A stretch of 64,000 bases of DNA. It comes from Aedes albopictus. Its lineage: Eukaryota; Arthropoda; Insecta; Diptera; Culicidae. A model generated the notes under the pieces. The model was not told the origin of the DNA. It did not search any database and was given only the letters and a program-made list of their open reading frames with translations. Location: NCBI RefSeq assembly GCF_035046485.1, contig NC_085137.1, positions 14,475,346 to 14,539,345 on the forward strand. The letters are read 5' to 3'. The number at the start of each line of letters is the position of its first letter. Position 1 is the first letter of the stretch. Shown in pieces: positions 1 to 9,727 of this stretch. The translations under genes and the position numbers were made by a program.

Positions 1-783
1 CAGATGTTTTTTGATGTACAAAAACGTAAGATTCAAACGTTTTTCTGATGTATGTTGATGTATAAAACAATAGATTCAGACGTTCCCTGATGTATATTGA
101 TGTATGAAAACGTTACATTCCAACGTTTTTTCTGATGTTTTGCAATGTACAAAACGTCAAATCTAGACGTTTTTATATGTTTTTTTGACGCACAGAAACA
201 TGCGATTCGCATGTATTTTTGATGTTCTCAGATGTTTTGAATGTTTTCTGATGTTGAACGTTAGCATACATTGCGATTTAGATGTGTTTATGCAAGGTAA
301 CATAATGTATACATCAGGAAACCAATCGTTTTTTGATGTCAAGAATATTACCCTGAACATCAGAACCTGATGTTTTCATATGTTTTTAGATGTGAAAAAA
401 CATTAGATTTAAATGTTTTCTGATGTATGCTGGTGTATGTAAACGTTAGATTCGAACGTTATTCTAATGTTTTTCGATGTAAAAAACGTAACATCTAGTC
501 GTTTTCAAATGTTTGTTCATGTACAGAAAAATTATATTCTGACGTTTTTCTAATGTCCTCACATGTTACCTTTAATTTTGAGGTGTTGTCTTTACCGTTT
601 GCTAAAGGGGCACATTAGGCCCAAAGAGGGTCACCACCATGTGGTCCGGTAACCCTCTTCAAAAAATGCATATCAGAATTTTTGATATGCGCAATACACG
701 AGCCGACCCTTCCCTTTAGATAATTGGAGAACCAAGTTCGTTATCGATTGATATCTTCGTGATTCAACGTTAGAATCTGATGT

Positions 784-1040
784 CACGCCGTTTATTTCGA
801 TGTTTTTACGTACTTCAATTTACTTAAGCATGACGTTGGCGTATAATGTAAGATTAGAAGATAACATTTTTGAATGCATTTTGATGTTTATGCACATAAC
901 GACATGACATGACATGACGTTTGCTGTTAATGTAACATTAGAAGTAAACTTTTTTGGGTGTTTCCTAATTTTTATGAATACGTCGTTCAACATCAGTACG
1001 AAATTAGGGTTAGAATTTAACATTAGTACTCAACGTTTTC
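784..1040. repeat. 84-bp tandem repeat, about 3 units
   Basis: The reference point ATGACG (or its variant ACGAAA) recurs at 830, 914 and 998, exactly 84 bp apart. Units are diverged. This is the same unit as in the block at 1400-1800, separated from it by an inverted ACATCAG stretch. Confidence 0.75.
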
Positions 1041-1399
1041 AGATGTATCTGCATTTGTAAACGTCTAGAGGTAACGTTTTTTACATCGTAAAACATTAGA
1101 ATATCGTTTGCATCTAATGTTTACATACATCAACATACATCAGAAAACGTTTAAGTCTTATGTTTTTGCACATTAAAAAACTTCTGTAAACATTTAAATC
1201 TAATGTTTTTGCACATCAAGAAATGTCTGAAAACATCAGGTTGTGATGTTCTGGGTATTGTTCATGACATCAAAAACATTTGATTTTCTGATGTATGCTA
1301 CCTTGCATAAACACATCTAAATCGCAATGTAATCCTGATGTAGGAGACATCAGGGAACGTCTAAATCTAATGTCCTTGATTTTTAAAGAGTAAAGCGTT

Positions 1400-1800
1400 C
1401 AACATCAGTACGACATTAGCTCATAATGTAACATTAGAATCTAACGTTTTTAGATGTATCTTGATGTTTATGAGAACATCGCTTTACATTACATGACGTT
1501 ACTTTTAAATGTAACATTAGAGCCTAATGTCTTTGAATGTTTCTTGATGTTTATACTTGCATCATTATACATCAGCATGACGTTACAATTTGATGTAACA
1601 TCAGAACTTAATGTTTTCGGATGTATCTTGATGCTCATGAGTACGTCTTTTTACATCAGCATGACGTTACATTTTGATGTAACATCAGATCCTAACGTTT
1701 TTTTATGTATCTTGATGCTCATATACACATCGTTTTACATCAGTATGACATTAGATGCTAATGTAACATTAGAGTCAGATGCATTGTCATGTTTTCATAT
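1400..1800. repeat. 84-bp tandem repeat, about 5 units
   Basis: ATGACG/ATGACA recurs at 1493, 1577, 1661 and 1745, with a further unit at about 1410 (83-84 bp spacing). Each unit contains GATGTAACATCAGA and CTTGATG. Because 84 is a multiple of 3, a 118-residue frame stays open through the block; it has no protein features and is not a gene. Confidence 0.85.
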
Positions 1801-1911
1801 GTCAAGCTGAAGTCAGAGTACATTAAAGCTACAACATAAAACGACAGTACTAAGTGTATTGATGTTGTTTGCTAATGCTTAGCTACATCTCAATTTGTAT
1901 TCGGGTTCCCA

Positions 1912-1980
1912 CGAACTCATTTACTCTAGGTGATAGACGACGGAAGATGATCTGGGACAGCACTTTGCTCCGAATATGGT
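1912..1980 (-). pseudogene. RTE-clade reverse transcriptase fragment
   Basis: On the minus strand this short stretch reads KVLSQIIFRRLSP, a motif of the finger region of RTE-clade reverse transcriptases (usual context: an AYKVLS motif followed by IxxRL). It directly follows the TTCGGG edge of the ACATCAG element, which suggests that element inserted into or beside an RTE copy. Only about 20 codons are recognisable, so it is a dead remnant. The clade rests on motif similarity to the two larger RTE copies in this window. Confidence 0.5.
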
Positions 1981-1984
1981 TGGC

Positions 1985-2285
1985 CAAATTGAGAATCGGC
2001 TGGTGGAATGCCTTCCGCAAATTTTACATCAAAAAATGCTTGTAAATTGATTAATGTTCACCATATTTCTCTTACCTGACGATTTAGCGGATCACGTAGT
2101 GTTGAGTAAGATAATTCACGATTTTTGTGTGAGTTTGCCTTATTCCCATCAGGGCGTTGGAATTCGCCTCCATTTTCGCGTGATTTCCATGTATTTTTTG
2201 TGATATTCCTACTGGATATCCTGGAGACGCAAATGAAATTCAACAATTTTATCTCGAGAGTACTGGAGTTAGTATAATTTGGTAA
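1985..2285. other. no gene seen; unassigned sequence
   Basis: Mixed-composition sequence between the RTE fragment and a dispersed repeat. No coding domain, RNA gene or tandem structure recognised. Confidence 0.4.
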
Positions 2286-2287
2286 GT

Positions 2288-2440
2288 TTGTTTCTCCTTT
2301 GGACTTAACCCTTCCACTAACAACACCCAAATTCCCGTGATACCTAAGCCTGAGAAGACGTAGAGATTACTACATACCATTCTTAGGCGCTCAACTAATC
2401 TTCCTTTCCCATTTCCCAGCTGTCGCAAGGACAAGGACGT
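2288..2440. repeat. dispersed repeat fragment shared with 9585-9655
   Basis: The stretch containing CCACTAACAACACCCAAATT, then CCTGAG, closely matches 9605-9653 (CCACTAACAATACCCAAATT). Both are preceded by similar CTCCTTTGGA / CCTTTGGAGT sequence. I read it as a fragment of a mosquito repeat, possibly the 3' end of a retroelement; class not determined. Confidence 0.5.
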
Positions 2441-2676
2441 AACCAGGACAGCTCACGATCCTCGTTGGAGGATTGCGTCAATCTTGTCTTAGAGTCAATT
2501 CTTTATTACATCAGCGAATCGAACCTCAAAACGACTGACAACTCTCAGGTCATTTTGACAGAGCATGGAAAATACGACAACAAGATCGATAAAGTAGAAT
2601 ATATGATCCGTCTTTTTCGTACATGTGTATGGTCTGTCAAAACGACCTCATAAGTGTCAAACATTTTCATGGCTAG

Positions 2677-2686
2677 CTTTATTGGT
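2677..2686. repeat. target-site duplication of SINE, left copy
   Basis: CTTTATTGGT, repeated perfectly at 2964-2973 on the other side of the SINE. Confidence 0.85.
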
Positions 2687-2963
2687 CCTCCTCTCCTCTT
2701 CTTGGCGTAACGTCCTCACTGGGACAAAGCCTGCTTCTCAGATTAGTGCTCTATGAGCACTTCCACAGTTATTAACTGAGAGCTTCCTCTGCCAATGACC
2801 ATTTTGCGTATATCGTGTGGCAGGCACGAAGATACTCTATGCCCAAGGAAGTCAAGGAAATTTCCTTTACGAAAAGATCCTGGACCGACCGGGAATCGAA
2901 CCCGTCACCCTCAGCATGGTCATGCTGAATACCCGTGCGTTTACCGCCTCGGCTATATGGGCC
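2687..2963 (-). mobile_element. tRNA-derived SINE (Feilai-like)
   Basis: Read on the minus strand it begins GGGCCCATATAGCCGAGGCG (box A) and continues to the box B GGGTTCGATTCCCGG about 60 bp later, an RNA polymerase III promoter of a tRNA-related head. The body (GTTAATAACTGTGGAAGTG) and the 3' end (AACGTTACGCCAAGAAG type, then GA-rich) match the SINE at 59821-60113. A perfect 10-bp target duplication flanks it. Feilai is the described Aedes tRNA-SINE family; assignment to it is from memory of the general type, not a database match. Confidence 0.85.
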
Positions 2964-2999
2964 CTTTATTGGTGTAATGAAGAATGATTAGCCCAATAG

Positions 3000-3900
3000 A
3001 AATACACTAGAACTCCAATGGCGCTGTAGTCACTTTTCCTATTTAATTAAATTTATAACTTTAATTGTAGTAATTGATTGTTTTTAACTGTCCAGCTGAT
3101 AGAGGATCTTTTGTTTTGGTAAATAAAATTTATTTGACACTTCTAGTACCGCTACTGACGCTGTAAGGGCGTGGCAAACTAGATGTTAGTCACACGAATT
3201 GTCGCGACATTTGACTTCTGTGGCTAGTTATTCTACTATTAGCCCCGAATCTCTGTGCTTTGGTAACGAACGGGAAGGAGTCAATTCTCATTACAGCGGT
3301 CTGAGACTGTACTACCTATACGAATTTTTGCGACTTGCTTAATGCTAATGCTAATACTAGAAAGAAGAATAGTGGGTCTTGGCATAGGGCCAACAGCCGG
3401 TTCAATTTGGTTGGAATCTGCTATCTCCAAAAAAGTAGAATGAAAATCACGCAAATTATCGCAGAACCAAGAAAGGCCCTTGATCAATTCGAGATTTATT
3501 GTCGGTTGATCTATTTATTTGTCGCTCCTTGTTCACCGCCCACAGCAAAATTTTCACCTTGGTGAGTATGGCGCATGTCACAGCACTTTGCTTTGCACCC
3601 TAACCGTGGTTGTTGATTTATGTAATTAATTGCGATTAATTTAATGGATAGATTTTACGGCAGCACACGGCAGTAATACAAGCAGTCATAAATTATTTTC
3701 GCACGGTTTCCTTTGGACATTCGAGTCGTGTGTTTTGCGTGTTTGCAAATATTGGGGGTGGATTCTCATTTGAATGCATTTTCGATTAATGAGATATCGG
3801 GTCAGATAGATTTGTCTAGATTGTCGTTCGGACGGAGACAACTCGTTGAAAGAAATCTAGTTCAGCCTATTCGTTACTTGCCGTTACTTCGTACACACTA
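3000..3900. other. no gene seen; unassigned sequence
   Basis: About 900 bp of moderately AT-rich sequence. Short open frames (for example 3335-3565 and 3713-3949) have no recognisable domains or plausible signals. I see no repeat partner elsewhere in the window. Confidence 0.4.
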
Positions 3901-3903
3901 CAA

Positions 3904-4850
3904 CCCGAATAGAAATTGTAATGTAGAAAACATCAGCACACATCTATAAAACCTTAACATGTAATGTATATCGTTGTTCTCCTAATGTACTCAGACTTCA
4001 ATGTAACATCTAAGTACACAGTAATACATAAGATTTACATGTAACATTTAAGTCAAACTTCAATGTGATGTTGAACTTAACATCACATAACATCCAAAGA
4101 CAACATCTTCTAATGTTACATCAAAATCAAATGTCATATCGATTTTAATTGTTGCGCTCTTGAAACATCAGACTACATCTAACGACAGATAAATGTAATG
4201 TAACATTAGAATCAAACTTCATATTGATGTCGGGTGTTGCTCACTTGAAACATCAGAAAACATCTAACAACAGATGATTGTAATGTTACATTAGAATTAA
4301 ATGTCATATTGTTGTCATGTGTTGCTCGCTTGAAACATCAGAATACATCTAACGACACATGAATGTAATGTAACGTTAGAATCGAACATCATTTTGTTGT
4401 CATATACTGCTCACTTGAAACATCAGAATACATCTTAACGACACACGATTGTAATGTTACATTAGAATTAAAAAAAAAAAAAAAAAAAAAGACACGGACA
4501 ACGTCTTCAGCTTTGGGCTGTACAGACTGTTTTTAAACTTAACTAAACTTAACACTAGACAACGGACGAACGGAGCATGCACCAGTGGAAACGGGGAAGA
4601 AACTATTCTCACGAAAAGTTTCAACTCCCGGAGCGGGAATCGAACCCTCACCCCATAGCAAGGTGCGATTATGAGCTTGGTGACCCTAACCGCACGACTA
4701 CGAGGCTCCACACATATTGATGTCGAGTGTTGCTCACTTGAAACATCAGAAAACATGTAACGACACCAGAATGCAACGTTACATTAGAATTAAACTTCAT
4801 ATTGATGCCCCACTCAATCATCAGAATGGATTCAACTAAGCTCATTAATT
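3904..4850. repeat. 85-bp tandem array of the ACATCAG type
   Basis: Begins with CCCGAATAGAAATTGTAATG, the mirror of the TTCGGG edges at 1905 and 12931. The unit is marked by TTGAAACATCAG: the TGAAAC reference point recurs at 4161, 4246, 4331 and 4416 (85 bp each), and again after the SINE insert. Units also carry TTACATTAGAAT and ACATCTAACGACA. A SINE interrupts it at 4471-4711, after which the repeat resumes. No matching right terminus is obvious, so the element is truncated or diverged there. Confidence 0.8.
4471..4711 (-). mobile_element. tRNA-derived SINE inside the 85-bp array
   Basis: On the minus strand: GTGGAGCCTCGTAGTCGTGC (box A region), then AGGGTTCGATTCCCGCTCCG (box B), then a body ending in GACG..GTGTC and a T tract (20 A on the plus strand at about 4470-4490). 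Same family as 8405-8615 and 33281-33491. Compared with neighbouring array units about 7 bp of host repeat is missing at the junction and no clean target duplication is visible. Confidence 0.85.
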
Positions 4851-5170
4851 TGACGTTTGAGCGGTGCCGTGTTTACAGAAAATGAACCTAAATAAATAAC
4901 ACAAACAACACGAAGCCGCTCAAAAGTCAAACAAGTGAACACGTGCATTTGTGCCAGGATTTGTGCAACAAAAGATAACTTTCCCCACACGTGTATAATT
5001 CATAACACAGGAATGCATGATACCTACACAAAATCGGCCAAATTCCGTTGGATTTTCTGTTAGACACACTTTTAAAATCAGCTCGTGCATCCACATAAGC
5101 CTGTATTTTGCTATAATTTAGGCATGGCAATATTGTTTAGTAGTTATACCGAAAACCATTAAAATTCCAC
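4850..5170. other. no gene seen; AT-rich spacer
   Basis: AT-rich sequence with no recognisable element, gene or tandem structure. Confidence 0.4.
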
Positions 5171-5179
5171 AAAAATGTG

Positions 5180-6030
5180 AGCGAATGAGCTATTTTAAAA
5201 TTTATGTGAATTTTACTCATTTTTGAGTGCCATGGAAGTTTACTTAAAATGAGTGACTTCACTTCAACGTTGCACGTCAAGTCTTTCTTTCCGCAGTTAA
5301 ACTTCGTTTGGAAACCTGCGCTGAAAAGGTAGAGCGGAAGAAAAAGTAAATTTTTAATCAGTTTTGTGCCCGGTTCTCGTGAATATTTATCTTTTCGAAT
5401 AGAAGTGAGTGTCAGTCGTCCGGATAAAATCAATAAAAACGCCGCGATGAAAAAAGACGAGTGATTTGGAAACTCCGAAAAAAAAACAAGCTCCAGCTCC
5501 GACAGTGCTGTCATCTAATTGAATCGCGGGTGAATGAAGGGAGAAAACGGGAATTTCGGGCCGAATGTGATAGAAGAATACGTATGAGTGTTTTGATTCG
5601 AGCCTGAAGCTCGGACCGGCGGAACTGCACCGGTAACTTCAGTTCCGGAAGGACTCCCCGCAAATTGACGACCGGAAGCAGCTCGGTAGGGAGCAACCGA
5701 AGGTCGTCGTCATCCAGTGGAAGCTGCTGTATTTGGTGCGGCAAGAACAATTATCCCCTGGGATGCATTCTCCCGACCCAGAAGGGCACGAAGAAGCACC
5801 AGAAAAAGGCGACGACGACGGTAGGTAGTGGATCATTGACATCCCAGTTCTTCGGCGGCAATGGGTGACAGAAAGTTGCTTCACCTCGGCTTCGGCGCTG
5901 TCCAACAACGTCGTCCTCGTCGTTGTCGTCCGGTACGTTATCGACGGTCTCTAAGATCAATGGACGGAAGAGTAGTGGGAATTTCCCAGATCGAGAGTCA
6001 ACCCGAATCAGTCTGGTGAGTCAAACTTTT
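5180..6030 (+). other. single-copy GC-richer island; possible non-coding exon/promoter
   Basis: Base composition changes sharply from the AT-rich surroundings, with GAC/GTC-rich runs and no repeat partner in the window. A strong splice-donor match CTG|GTGAGTC lies at 6013-6022 (GT at 6016), immediately followed by AT-rich DNA, and a second weaker one, ACG|GTAGGTAG, near 5819. An arthropod initiator-like TCAGT occurs near 5413. A 67-codon frame at 5665-5868 starts with TTG, not ATG, and resembles nothing I know. This could be a 5' untranslated exon of a host gene; no coding exon is identifiable. Confidence 0.3.
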
Positions 6031-6545
6031 ATGTTTAAATATTACATCACATTAAATAAATCATACTTATGTACGCTAAAGTCCTTCTATGACATTTGGA
6101 GGATTTAATTAGTGAATAATTTCCCGATCACCACAAACTGCGAAATCTTGGATTTCGACTAATTTTTGGACGGAGATATTGAATATGAAATAATCTGGAT
6201 ACTCCTATAGAATTCAATTGGAGATTTGTATTTTTGCAAACTCTGACGAGATTTTTTTCAAAGTATTTTTCAGGGGATCCCAGAGAACTTATTTCTAGTT
6301 TCAGTCACCCATGGTGGTGCAGAGGGCCGAATTAGGTTTTTAAATTTTGTAATTTTTAAATTTTAAATCTTTTTCTGAACCACTATGATTTTTTTCATAC
6401 TTTTAGAATTTTGTTTGAATAAATAGGGTTTGTGTGCCATCATTAATCTCACGCTCCCAATTTCATCCTATTCGAAAACAAGCGATTACGGCACCGATTG
6501 ATTCCGTTCTTTTTGTTTTCATGCATGCTCACTTCTAACAAAAAA
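6030..6545. other. no gene seen; AT-rich spacer
   Basis: AT-rich sequence downstream of the candidate splice donor. No domain, RNA gene or repeat recognised. Confidence 0.4.
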
Positions 6546-6549
6546 TATG

Positions 6550-7905
6550 ATTCATCAGGAACTTTCTCCAGGCATTCCTCGAGGAATTCTTCCTGACATT
6601 TTTCCAGGAATTTCGCCTGAGATTCGTCCAGAAATTACTTCAGGAATTCCTCCAAAAATTCCACCAGGAATTCCCCTAGGAATTTCTACAAGAATTTATC
6701 CTGGAATTCTTCAAAGCATTCCTCCATGGATTTTTCCAGAGATTACTACAGGAATTCATCAGGAATTTCTTTTGGAATTCCCCCAGGAATTCCTCCAAAG
6801 ATTTTTTCAGGATATATTTCGGGGATTCCTCCGAGAATTCCACCAGGAATTCTCCTGGGCATTCTTTCAGGCATTTATCCAGACATTCTTCCAGGAATTC
6901 TTGCAGATGTTCCTCAAAGAATTCTTTCAGCGATTCCTTCAAAAATTCCTCCAGCTATTTCTCCAGGAATTGCTTCAGAGACTCTTCCACGAATTCCCCC
7001 AGGAGTTCTTCCAGGAGTCCAGGAATTTATTCAGGAAATCCGTCAGGGATTCCTTAAGAAATTCTTCCAGGATTTTCTCTACCAATACCTTCTAGAATTT
7101 TTCAGGGATTCCTCCAGGCATTCCTCCAGGAATTCTTCCAGATTTTCCTCCAGGAATTGATGCAGGGATTCCTCCAGAAATTCCCTTAAGAATTCATCCA
7201 GGAGCTGCTTCATGGATTCCTCCAGGAATTTCTCCAAGGATTCCCCCAGGGATTTCTCCAGGAATTCTCTCGAGGTGTTCTCCAGTAATTCCTTCAGAAA
7301 TTCCTCAAGAAACTCAAGGGAATTACTTCAGGGATTTCTCCAGAGATTTCCCAAGGGATTCCTTTAGGAAATCCTTCAAAGATTCGTCCAGGAATTCTTC
7401 TAAAGATTCTTCCAGGAAATCATCCTGAAATTTCTCAAGCGATTATTTCAGAATTTTCTCCAGGGATTCCTTCCAGACTTCTTCAGGAGATTTCTCCACG
7501 AATTCCTCCAGGGATTCCTTAATGAGTTCTTCCAGGGATTGCTCCAAGAATTCATCCGAGAATTTGTCCAGAAGTTCCTCCAGGCATTCGTCCAGGATTC
7601 TCTCTAAAGATTTTTCCAGGAATTGCTTCAGGGATTTCTCCAGAAGTTCTTCCAAGGATTCTTTCAGAAATTCCTCTAGCATTTCCTCTAGTGATTCCTC
7701 CCAGAATTCATCCAGGAGTTTCTCCAGGTATACTTTGAGGAATTCATCCAGGGATTTCTCCGGGAATTCCTTTAGGGTTTCTTCAGAAATTCATCCATGC
7801 ATTCCTGTAGGCTTTCTACCAGAGATTCATCCAGGAATTACTTCATAGATTTTTCCGGCAATGCTTCCAGTGAATTCTTTCAACGATTGCTCCAGGAATT
7901 CATGG
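6550..7905 (+). repeat. degenerate 12-bp minisatellite, TCC-rich orientation
   Basis: More than 100 degenerate units of the type ATTCCTCCAGGA, with the phase held at 12 bp over long stretches (occasional 11- or 16-bp units). Because 12 is a multiple of 3, long frames are open in several phases on both strands and translate as four-residue cycles (IPPG-, FLQE-, EEFL-like), which is why these frames are not annotated as genes. The same minisatellite occurs at 16340-18658, 25985-27344 and 40020-40690. Confidence 0.9.
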
Positions 7906-8234
7906 AGAACGACTGACCTATCTTATTTCATGGTGACCCTTCCAAGTAAGCAAGAAGTTACAGCTGCATTGGCGATTAAAAATTGAGGTTATGTCGTGTA
8001 ATTTTGAAAGTTTGAAAGGGAAATACCAGTTACCCATCGATTTTTTCTACCCGGTTTTCACCAAAAAGATTATCTGAAACGACTCAAATATGCGACTGAA
8101 TTGCGATTATACCAGGATAATTTTAATTTGATTCTATAATTGCTCAATTCCACTTTAAATCTGCCTACATTGGGTCCTTTAAAGGAATCCATGGAATAAT
8201 TTCCCTAAATCGAAACTTTAAAATTAATTAAATT
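7906..8234. other. no gene seen; AT-rich spacer
   Basis: AT-rich sequence between the minisatellite and the SINE pair; nothing recognised. Confidence 0.4.
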
Positions 8235-8246
8235 AAAATTAATTTA
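8235..8246. repeat. target-site duplication, left copy
   Basis: AAAATTAATTTA; the same 12 bp recur at 8616-8627, so one duplication brackets both SINEs that follow. Confidence 0.7.
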
Positions 8247-8404
8247 TGTGGAGCGAACCTGGTGTGGTGGTATGAACACAAGACTATCACGCCGAGGATC
8301 TGGGATCGAATCCCATTCCCGACATACTCACATAATGTGGTTATGCGTGGTCCCGAGATGAACTAGCCTAGGGTTAAAAATCTCGTTAATACAGACAAAC
8401 AACA
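8247..8404 (+). mobile_element. tRNA-derived SINE, first half of a tandem pair
   Basis: GAGCGAACCTGGTGTGGTGG (box A region) followed by GGGATCGAATCCCATTCC (box B) and a short body containing GTCCCGAGATGAACTAGCC and ending AAAATCTCGTTAATACAGAC. It is a different SINE family from its neighbour at 8405. It has no duplication of its own on its right side. Confidence 0.8.
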
Positions 8405-8615
8405 AATGTGGAGCCTCGTAGCCGTGCGGTTAGGGTCACCAAGCTTCTAATCGCACCATGCTGTGGGGTGAGGGTTCGATTCCCGCTCCGGGAATTTTCT
8501 TGAGAATAGTTTCTTCTCCGTATCCACTGGTACATGCTCCGTGTGTCCCTTGTCTAGTGTTAATTTTCATTCAGTCTGTGCAGCCTTTGGCTGAAGACGG
8601 TGTCCGCGTCTTTAT
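8405..8615 (+). mobile_element. tRNA-derived SINE, second half of a tandem pair
   Basis: GTGGAGCCTCGTAGCCGTGC (box A), GGGTTCGATTCCCGCTCCGG (box B), body with GTACATGCTCCGTGTGTCCC and a 3' end CTGAAGACGGTGTCCGCGTC. Same family as 4471-4711 and 33281-33491. It abuts the preceding SINE, and the 12-bp duplication of 8235-8246 is found directly after it. Confidence 0.85.
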
Positions 8616-8801
8616 AAAATTAATTTAAAGTTTGTATGTACCTAAATGTTTTTTTTTCTTCGGAACCCTTAAAGTGAGTATATCACCTTGGAATAGTGCG
8701 TTACGGCGCAAGGACTACCACATTAAAATTTGATCATGCTATTTTCCTAACAAATGTAGTCAGGCTCCTGTAGGAACAATCCAGAATCAAGATTTGATGT
8801 A

Positions 8802-9287
8802 GGGTAGAAGCTTCAGTTTTGGCCAGTCCGGAGTTTTGGCCATAGTGCGGTATTGAGCCTGTTGCGATCTAAATCGGCGTAAATTTATTTTTTACTAGTA
8901 GATCCTGATACAATATGATGATTACATCTGTGAAACCACACATTTTAATTAAAAACTGGAAGAAAAAAATATATTTCCTTAAAAAATCTGCTCCCATATA
9001 TCTATTTTGGCCAGGGTGCTTCTAATTTGGCCACTCCCATAAGAAATACACGTGATTGGCCAAAATAGAAACCAAACTTAAGAATATGGTCAAAACTGCG
9101 GCAGAGCTTCTATTTTGGCCAGTGCCACTTTTAATACAAAAATCAAGTATTGGCATGATTTCTGCATTTTTCCTTCAAAATATAGATTGAAACCTTTCTT
9201 TTGACGCATTTATTGTTTTCATAGGATTATTGGTTATTTTTATAAAAATGATTTCCCTTAGACTGGCCAAAACCGGTGCCCGCACCC
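8802..9287. mobile_element. 486-bp MITE with TA duplication
   Basis: Terminal inverted repeats of the form GGGTRSRRGC..GTTTTGGCCAGTC begin at 8802 and, inverted, end at 9287; TA dinucleotides flank both sides (8800-8801 and 9288-9289). TTTTGGCCA motifs recur internally in both orientations. No coding capacity. The TA duplication suggests mobilisation by a Tc1/mariner-type transposase (inference). Confidence 0.7.
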
Positions 9288-9289
9288 TA

Positions 9290-9584
9290 GTGATATTTTT
9301 TCGGTGTGTCTGTTGGTGTGTTTAGTGTTTGCTGATAATGAACATATTCTTTCGGGAGGATTCAGGTAGGTTTATTATATAAAACAGGAACTATGGTAAG
9401 GTGTATAACCATTGCAAGCGTATCACGAATAGCTTATTCAATGAAATATGTTGATACAGTTTTCCTTTCCAGATTTTCGGCCACCCAGTTCTGCAGCGGT
9501 CAATATGAAGAAACAGATCAGATGAATTATGCAGGCAGCTGTTTCAACACAAACAATATTTTGTGCGCCTCAACGTTCACCAAA
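9290..9584. other. no gene seen
   Basis: Unassigned sequence; a 73-codon frame at 9393-9614 has no recognisable features. Confidence 0.4.
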
Positions 9585-9689
9585 CGTATCCTTTGGAGTC
9601 TACCTTCCCACTAACAATACCCAAATTCCCGAGACACCTTGGCCTGAGCGATCGTAAAGCTATAAGCATATATATACATCTTTCATAGG

Positions 9690-9691
<2 letters not shown>
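9585..9691. repeat. dispersed repeat fragment shared with 2288-2355
   Basis: CCACTAACAATACCCAAATT..CCTGAGCGATCG matches the fragment near 2311. Its end, the 24 bp at 9668-9691 (ending CATCTTTCATAGGTG), recurs exactly at 10759-10782. Confidence 0.55.

Positions 9692-9726
<35 letters not shown>
9691..9726. repeat. (GAT)12 microsatellite
   Basis: Twelve uninterrupted GAT units; they produce the serine run in a minus-strand open frame that is not a gene. Confidence 0.95.

Positions 9727-9727
<1 letters not shown>

Larger units (their letters stand above)
1..1905. repeat. ACATCAG-type repeat element, left end outside window
   Basis: AT-rich non-coding repeat built from variants of ACATCAG / CTGATGT and TTACATTAG. 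At 1-580 the motif runs mostly as CTGATGTATGTTGATGTA; at 1060-1390 it runs as the reverse complement. A block around 239-365 (a run containing TGCAAGGTAACATAATG) is the inverted copy of 1240-1380, so the element has an inverted, foldback-like layout. Two direct-repeat blocks with an 84-bp period sit at 784-1040 and 1400-1800. The right edge reads TTTGTATTCGGG ending at 1905; similar CCCGAATA termini occur at 3904 and 12931. The short open frames here are by-products. Superfamily not assigned. Confidence 0.7.

Noticed and set aside
1454..1810. 118-codon frame with hydrophobic repeats
   Set aside because: It is an 84-bp tandem repeat in frame; the apparent membrane segments come from AT-rich repeat DNA.
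2795..2977. Small plus-strand frame containing RKDPGPTGNRTRHPQHGHAE
   Set aside because: This is the antisense translation of a SINE head (box B region), not a gene; the same frame type appears at other SINEs.
6547..7848. Several overlapping long open frames (up to 182 codons) on both strands
   Set aside because: They are translations of a 12-bp minisatellite and give four-residue cycles in every frame; no protein features. The same applies at 16.7-18.7, 26.0-26.7 and 40.5 kb.
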